A stretch of DNA of 64,000 nucleotides, from contig NZ_JAAAKZ010000004.1 in assembly GCF_009905605.1 (NCBI RefSeq), positions 310,001-374,000 on the forward strand. The letters run 5' to 3'. This document shows positions 60,689 to 64,000 of the stretch, piece by piece. Under the pieces are notes generated by a model. It saw only the letters and a program-made list of their open reading frames with translations. It did no database searches and had not been told where the DNA came from. The translations under genes were made by a program, and so were the position numbers. Each line of letters starts with the position of its first letter. Positions within the stretch are counted from its first letter, which is position 1. Source of the stretch: Runella sp. CRIBMP. GTDB taxonomy: Bacteria; Bacteroidota; Bacteroidia; Cytophagales; Spirosomataceae.

Positions 60689-61633
60689 CTAGGCAGGATT
60701 TATAAACAATGAACTAATAGATTCGTGGTCACGGATACGGCCGATGGCTTTGGCAAATAATTCTGACACCGACAATACCTTAATTTTTTCATTTTCTTCG
60801 CGCAACGGAATGGTATCCGTCACAATCAGTTCTTCCAACATCGATGTCCGAATACGTTCGTGGGCGGGGCCTGACATCACTGGGTGGGTACAAATGGCAC
60901 GTACCGACTTGGCTCCTTTACTCATAACGAGCTCGGCGGCTTTGCAAATGGTGCCTCCTGTATCAATCAAATCATCAATGAAGACCACGTTGGCGTCTTT
61001 TACGTCACCGATTACCTGCATTGAGGCCACTTCGTTGGCTCTTTTGCGGTATTTGTCGCAAAGGATAATGTCGGCGTTGAAAAACTTCGCAAAGTTTCGG
61101 GCGCGGGCGGCACCACCCACGTCGGGAGAAGCCACCACCAGATTGTCTAGCTCCAGACTCTTGATGTAAGGCACAAACACGCTTGTACCTTCTAGGTGTA
61201 CCACTGGAATGTCAAAAAATCCCTGAATGGCACCGGCGTGCAAATCAAGCGTCATGATTTGCTCGGCCCCAGCGGCGGTAAGCAAATTTGCGACCAATTT
61301 GGCGGCAATCGGTACCCTTGGTTTGTCTTTGCGATCTTGACGAGCGTATCCAAAATAAGGAATAACCGCCGTGATTTGGTGAGCAGATGCTCGTTTGGCG
61401 GCGTCGATCATCAACAATAATTCCATGAAATTTTCGGAAGAATTAAAGGTTGATTGAATCAAGTAAACGTCGCATCCTCGAATGGATTCTTCGAAGCTGG
61501 GAGACATTTCACCGTCACTGAATTTACGTAAACTGTAGCCACCTAAGTCTCTCCCGTAATGACGGGCAACTTTTTCTGCCAAGTAATTTGACTGCGAACC
61601 GGAGAATATTTTTATTGGATTAAATGAGGCCAT
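60689..61633 (-). CDS. prs: ribose-phosphate pyrophosphokinase
   Basis: Prs makes PRPP from ribose 5-phosphate and ATP. I chose the ATG at 61633 (314 residues, MASFNPIKIFSGSQSNYLAE) because a TACCTTTG -7 box at 61659-61652 lies upstream of it but downstream of the other ATG at 61684. Key blocks: GYSLRKFSDGEMSPSFEESI, PYFGYARQDRKDKPRVPI, LDLHAGAIQGFFDIPV, VASPDVGGAARARNFAKFF and the PRPP loop VVFIDDLIDTGGTICKA. In the segment after FFDIP the usual Asp is replaced by Val (VVHLEGT). It precedes rplY. Confidence 0.96.
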   Translation of the reverse strand: MASFNPIKIFSGSQSNYLAEKVARHYGRDLGGYSLRKFSDGEMSPSFEESIRGCDVYLIQSTFNSSENFMELLLMIDAAKRASAHQITAVIPYFGYARQDRKDKPRVPIAAKLVANLLTAAGAEQIMTLDLHAGAIQGFFDIPVVHLEGTSVFVPYIKSLELDNLVVASPDVGGAARARNFAKFFNADIILCDKYRKRANEVASMQVIGDVKDANVVFIDDLIDTGGTICKAAELVMSKGAKSVRAICTHPVMSGPAHERIRTSMLEELIVTDTIPLREENEKIKVLSVSELFAKAIGRIRDHESISSLFINPA

Positions 61634-61651
61634 GCCCTGAAAAAATTTGCG

Positions 61652-61659
61652 CAAAGGTA
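61652..61659 (-). promoter_or_regulatory. TACCTTTG -7 box of prs
   Basis: Read on the minus strand it matches TAnnTTTG; a transcript would begin near 61645, about 12 bases before the ATG at 61633. No -33 TTG is found at the expected distance, so this is a half-match. Confidence 0.4.
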
Positions 61660-61708
61660 CGGATTTTTCTTTTACCGAATTCATGATTGGGATGTTTTTT
61701 GAGGAATC

Positions 61709-62284
61709 TTAGGCAAGTTTCTTTCGTAACCTGAGGATTCTTTCAACACTTTTGACGGCAATCCATGCCGCCGCCGCTCCAATGCAGGCCCCAACTACTA
61801 CATCAAACGGATAATGAACCCCTACGTAAATACGGCTGTAAGAGACGGCCACTGCCCAAGGAAAGAAGAACCATGTGATCCAAGGGTACTTTTTTCCTAC
61901 CAATAAATACAGCGCCATAGCCAGCCCAAAGCTATTGGCGGCATGGGAGGAGGCAAACCCATACCTGCCTCCGCAATCTTCAACCACTAAGTGAAGTTTA
62001 TCTTGTAAATACAAAACATGGCATGGCCTCAGACGTTCAAAAAAGGGCTTGAGCAGGCCCGAGGCAGTTTGGTCGGCAATAACAATGGTAAGAATCAGCG
62101 CGCCAATCATCCCCGCTGCCCGTTGATTATACTTCCAAATGAGCCAGACAATCAGCAAAGCGTACAGGGGTATCCACGTGTTTCGTTGCGTTACCCAATA
62201 CATAATCGTATCTGCCCAAGGGGTATGTAACCCATTGAGCGTTAAAAATATACGAGTGTCGATTTCCTGAATTTGATGGAGCAT
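61709..62284 (-). CDS. PAP2-family membrane phosphatase
   Basis: A 191-residue polytopic membrane protein of the PAP2 superfamily, acting on lipid phosphates such as phosphatidic acid or undecaprenyl diphosphate. The three catalytic motifs are present: KPFFERLRP (Kx6RP), SSHAANSFG (PSGH variant with Ser-Ser-His) and SRIYVGVHYPFDV (SRx5HxxxD). About five hydrophobic helices. It lies between prs and trpS on the same strand, with 24- and 42-base gaps. Exact substrate is unknown; the first Pro of the PSGH motif is replaced. Confidence 0.92.
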   Translation of the reverse strand: MLHQIQEIDTRIFLTLNGLHTPWADTIMYWVTQRNTWIPLYALLIVWLIWKYNQRAAGMIGALILTIVIADQTASGLLKPFFERLRPCHVLYLQDKLHLVVEDCGGRYGFASSHAANSFGLAMALYLLVGKKYPWITWFFFPWAVAVSYSRIYVGVHYPFDVVVGACIGAAAAWIAVKSVERILRLRKKLA

Positions 62285-62326
62285 GTAGGTCCCTCTTCTG
62301 TTTATGGGAAGCTGGGTTAGCGTGTG

Positions 62327-63304
62327 TTAAGATAAACCAATTTTCTGGCGAACATCAGCTATTTTTTTTGCCGCAACGGCGCGGGCTTTTTCTTCGCCTT
62401 CCTGCAATTTTTGCTCCAAAGCGTCGGGGTTTTCGTGGTAATAATAATTGAATAGCTCACGCTCTTTCCCAAAGCGACTGTTTAGTGCTTCAAACAAAGC
62501 CTGTTTGGCGTGTCCATAGCCGTAGCCGCCTTTGAGATAATTCTGACGCATTGTTTCGATGTCAGATTCGCTGGCAATGAGCGAAAAAAGTTTGAAAGTA
62601 ATATCGTTTTCGGGGTCTTTGGGAGCCTCTAGTGGCGTAGAATCCGAAATGATTTTCTTGGTTATTTTCTGTAATTCTTTTTCGGGCAAGAAAATATCGA
62701 TGTAATTTCCGTACGATTTACTCATTTTTTGGCCGTCTATGCCAGGTATCACCATCATTCGCTCATCAATGCGGGCTTCGGGTACCACGAAAGTTTCGCC
62801 GTAGGTACGATTGAAGTTTTCGGCCATGTCGCGGGTCATTTCGAGGTGTTGCTTCTGGTCTTTTCCCACGGGTACAAAATGAGCATCGTACAACAATATG
62901 TCGGCAGCCATCAAGACAGGGTACACAAACAGGCCCGCGTTGACATCCGCCAACCGGTCTGCCTTGTCTTTGAACGAGTGGGCATTGGCCAGCATGGGGT
63001 AAGGCGTAATGCACGACAAGTACCAAGTCAGTTCGGTATGGTAGGCGGCCACCCGTGATTGGCGATAAAAAACCACTTTTTTCGTATCCAGTCCGCACGC
63101 CAACCACGCCGCTGCCACGGCCCGGATATTGTCCTTGAGGGTGTTGGCATCTTTGAGGGTGGTTAAGGAATGCAAATCGGCAATGAACAAAAATGACTCA
63201 TTCCCAGTTTGTTCGGAAAGTTGAATGGCGGGCAAAATGGCGCCCAAAATATTGCCAAGGTGCGGTTTGCCGCTGCTTTGAATACCCGTTAAAATTCGTG
63301 ACAT
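62327..63304 (-). CDS. trpS: tryptophanyl-tRNA synthetase
   Basis: A 325-residue class I synthetase that charges tRNA-Trp. The HIGH-type motif is PHLGNILG after the start SRILTGIQSSGKPHLGN, and the KMSKS motif is intact in DGQKMSKSYGNYI. The specificity block LFIADLHSLTT and VPVGKDQKQHLEMTRDMAENF are family-typical. Length is normal for the bacterial enzyme. It diverges from the DUF2461 gene across a 74-base gap. Confidence 0.97.
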   Translation of the reverse strand: MSRILTGIQSSGKPHLGNILGAILPAIQLSEQTGNESFLFIADLHSLTTLKDANTLKDNIRAVAAAWLACGLDTKKVVFYRQSRVAAYHTELTWYLSCITPYPMLANAHSFKDKADRLADVNAGLFVYPVLMAADILLYDAHFVPVGKDQKQHLEMTRDMAENFNRTYGETFVVPEARIDERMMVIPGIDGQKMSKSYGNYIDIFLPEKELQKITKKIISDSTPLEAPKDPENDITFKLFSLIASESDIETMRQNYLKGGYGYGHAKQALFEALNSRFGKERELFNYYYHENPDALEQKLQEGEEKARAVAAKKIADVRQKIGLS

Positions 63305-63378
63305 TTTTTGTAGTTTACAGTACTTCTTCCTGCGAAGCGGTGCAAAATTGCTATTTTTAAGGCAAAATACGAAATCTT

Positions 63379-64000
63379 ATGCTGACGGAGTCAACCTTAC
63401 ATTTTTTAAAAGACTTAGCCGAAAACAACAACCGTGATTGGTTTGCTGAAAACCGTAAACGTTATGAAACCTCAAAAAAAGACCTTGAACAGTTGGTGGC
63501 CGCTGTATTGAAAGGGGTGAGTGAGTTTGAATCATTGCCCAATACCGAAGTAAAGGACTGTATTTTTCGAATCAATCGCGATATTCGTTTTTCCAAGGAT
63601 AAATCGCCTTATAAACAATGGTTTAGTGCGGCCATCGGGCCAGGAGGGCGTCATTCGGGCCGTACCGATTTTTACCTACATATCCAGCCCGGAGAATCCT
63701 TTTTAGGGGCGGGAATGTGGGCTCCAACGCCTAAACATTTGGCCAAATTTCGGCAAGAAATTGACTTTAATCCCCAAAGTCTTAAAAGCATCATTGATGC
63801 CCCCGAATTCCGCGATTATTTCCCCGAAATTTGGGGAGAATCCCTTCAGCGTTCTCCTAAAGGATACCCCGACGACCACCCAGACATTGATTTGTTGAAA
63901 CGGAAGCAATTATTTTTTATGCATAAATATTCCGATGCGGAGGTTACCTCGCGGGGTTTCGCCACTGAGGTTGTTAAGGGCTGTCGCCTCATCAAGCCGT
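63379..64000 (+). CDS. DUF2461 domain protein, 3'-truncated
   Basis: An ATG at 63379 opens a frame that runs to the window edge (207 complete codons). The product begins MLTESTLHFLKDLAENNNRD, then WFAENRKRYE, and continues with IFRINRDIRFSKDKSPYKQW and GRTDFYLHIQPGESFLGAGM, the hallmark of the DUF2461 (TIGR02453) family, whose members are about 220-230 residues. About 20 residues are missing. No function is established. It has no signal peptide. The 74-base divergent gap with trpS contains TATTTTTA but no full promoter consensus. Confidence 0.9.
   Translation, partial: MLTESTLHFLKDLAENNNRDWFAENRKRYETSKKDLEQLVAAVLKGVSEFESLPNTEVKDCIFRINRDIRFSKDKSPYKQWFSAAIGPGGRHSGRTDFYLHIQPGESFLGAGMWAPTPKHLAKFRQEIDFNPQSLKSIIDAPEFRDYFPEIWGESLQRSPKGYPDDHPDIDLLKRKQLFFMHKYSDAEVTSRGFATEVVKGCRLIKP

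Noticed and set aside
1-64000. CRISPR arrays, tRNA/rRNA genes, insertion sequences, prophage
   Set aside because: Looked for direct-repeat arrays, cloverleaf-like sequences, transposase motifs and terminal repeats on both strands; none seen.

Overview
The window looks like chromosome of a Bacteroidota bacterium, most likely Cytophagales (Runella/Spirosoma-like). This rests on several signs: promoters of the TTTG-N(21-23)-TAnnTTTG type, no recognisable Shine-Dalgarno sequences, a compact ftsX-DUF3098-uppP-truB-ribF block, SurA-like lipoprotein chaperones, a DUF4159-MoxR-DUF58-BatA operon, a Reg_prop/Y_Y_Y sensor kinase, and secreted beta-helix, FG-GAP and membrane-bound-dehydrogenase proteins. 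Base composition is moderate and even. I saw no tRNA, rRNA, CRISPR array, insertion sequence or prophage. The species assignment is inference.

Layout. 1-4.2 kb: end of an RND efflux permease, its lipoprotein adaptor and a small exported protein (+). 4.3-10.2 kb: secreted proteins on -, a SGNH/sialate-esterase-like protein and a two-gene unit of a copper-site membrane-bound dehydrogenase plus an FG-GAP protein. 10.5-14 kb: small orphan genes, a beta-helix lipoprotein and a cold-shock protein. 14.4-18.3 kb: divergent sugar-oxidation genes (PQQ-type sugar dehydrogenase against a gluconate-2-dehydrogenase-like pair) with overlapping promoters and an inverted repeat between them. 18.4-25.2 kb: a large beta-helix adhesin-like protein, a NarL-type regulator and its propeller sensor kinase. 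25.4-29 kb: housekeeping cluster ftsX to ribF. 29-33 kb: flavodoxin-fold reductase, AraC regulator, malic enzyme. 33-38 kb: MoxR ATPase and two periplasmic prolyl isomerases, one with an OmpA-like insertion. 38-39.5 kb: truA and a MobA-like nucleotidyltransferase. 39.7-46 kb: two tandem tldD-tldE pairs, the TldD copies carrying Tat-like N-termini. 46-52 kb: DUF4159-MoxR-DUF58-BatA-large membrane protein operon. 52-56.3 kb: short MetE-like methyltransferase, GNAT, SIS-domain protein, ROK kinase, SDR. 56.4-59.5 kb: a homing-endonuclease-like/GNAT-like protein coupled to miaA, and a lipoprotein serine hydrolase. 59.6-64 kb: trxA, rplY, prs, PAP2 phosphatase, trpS and the start of a DUF2461 gene.

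The points I consider most worth pursuing are the nuclease-dead-looking homing-endonuclease relative translationally coupled to miaA, the duplicated exported-looking TldD/TldE pairs, the operator-like repeat between the two sugar-oxidation units, the isomerase with an embedded OmpA-like fold, and the unusually long, nearly loopless palindromes at gene ends (one of 50 bp includes the truA stop codon). Start codons were chosen by conserved N-termini; several genes appear to start with TTG.
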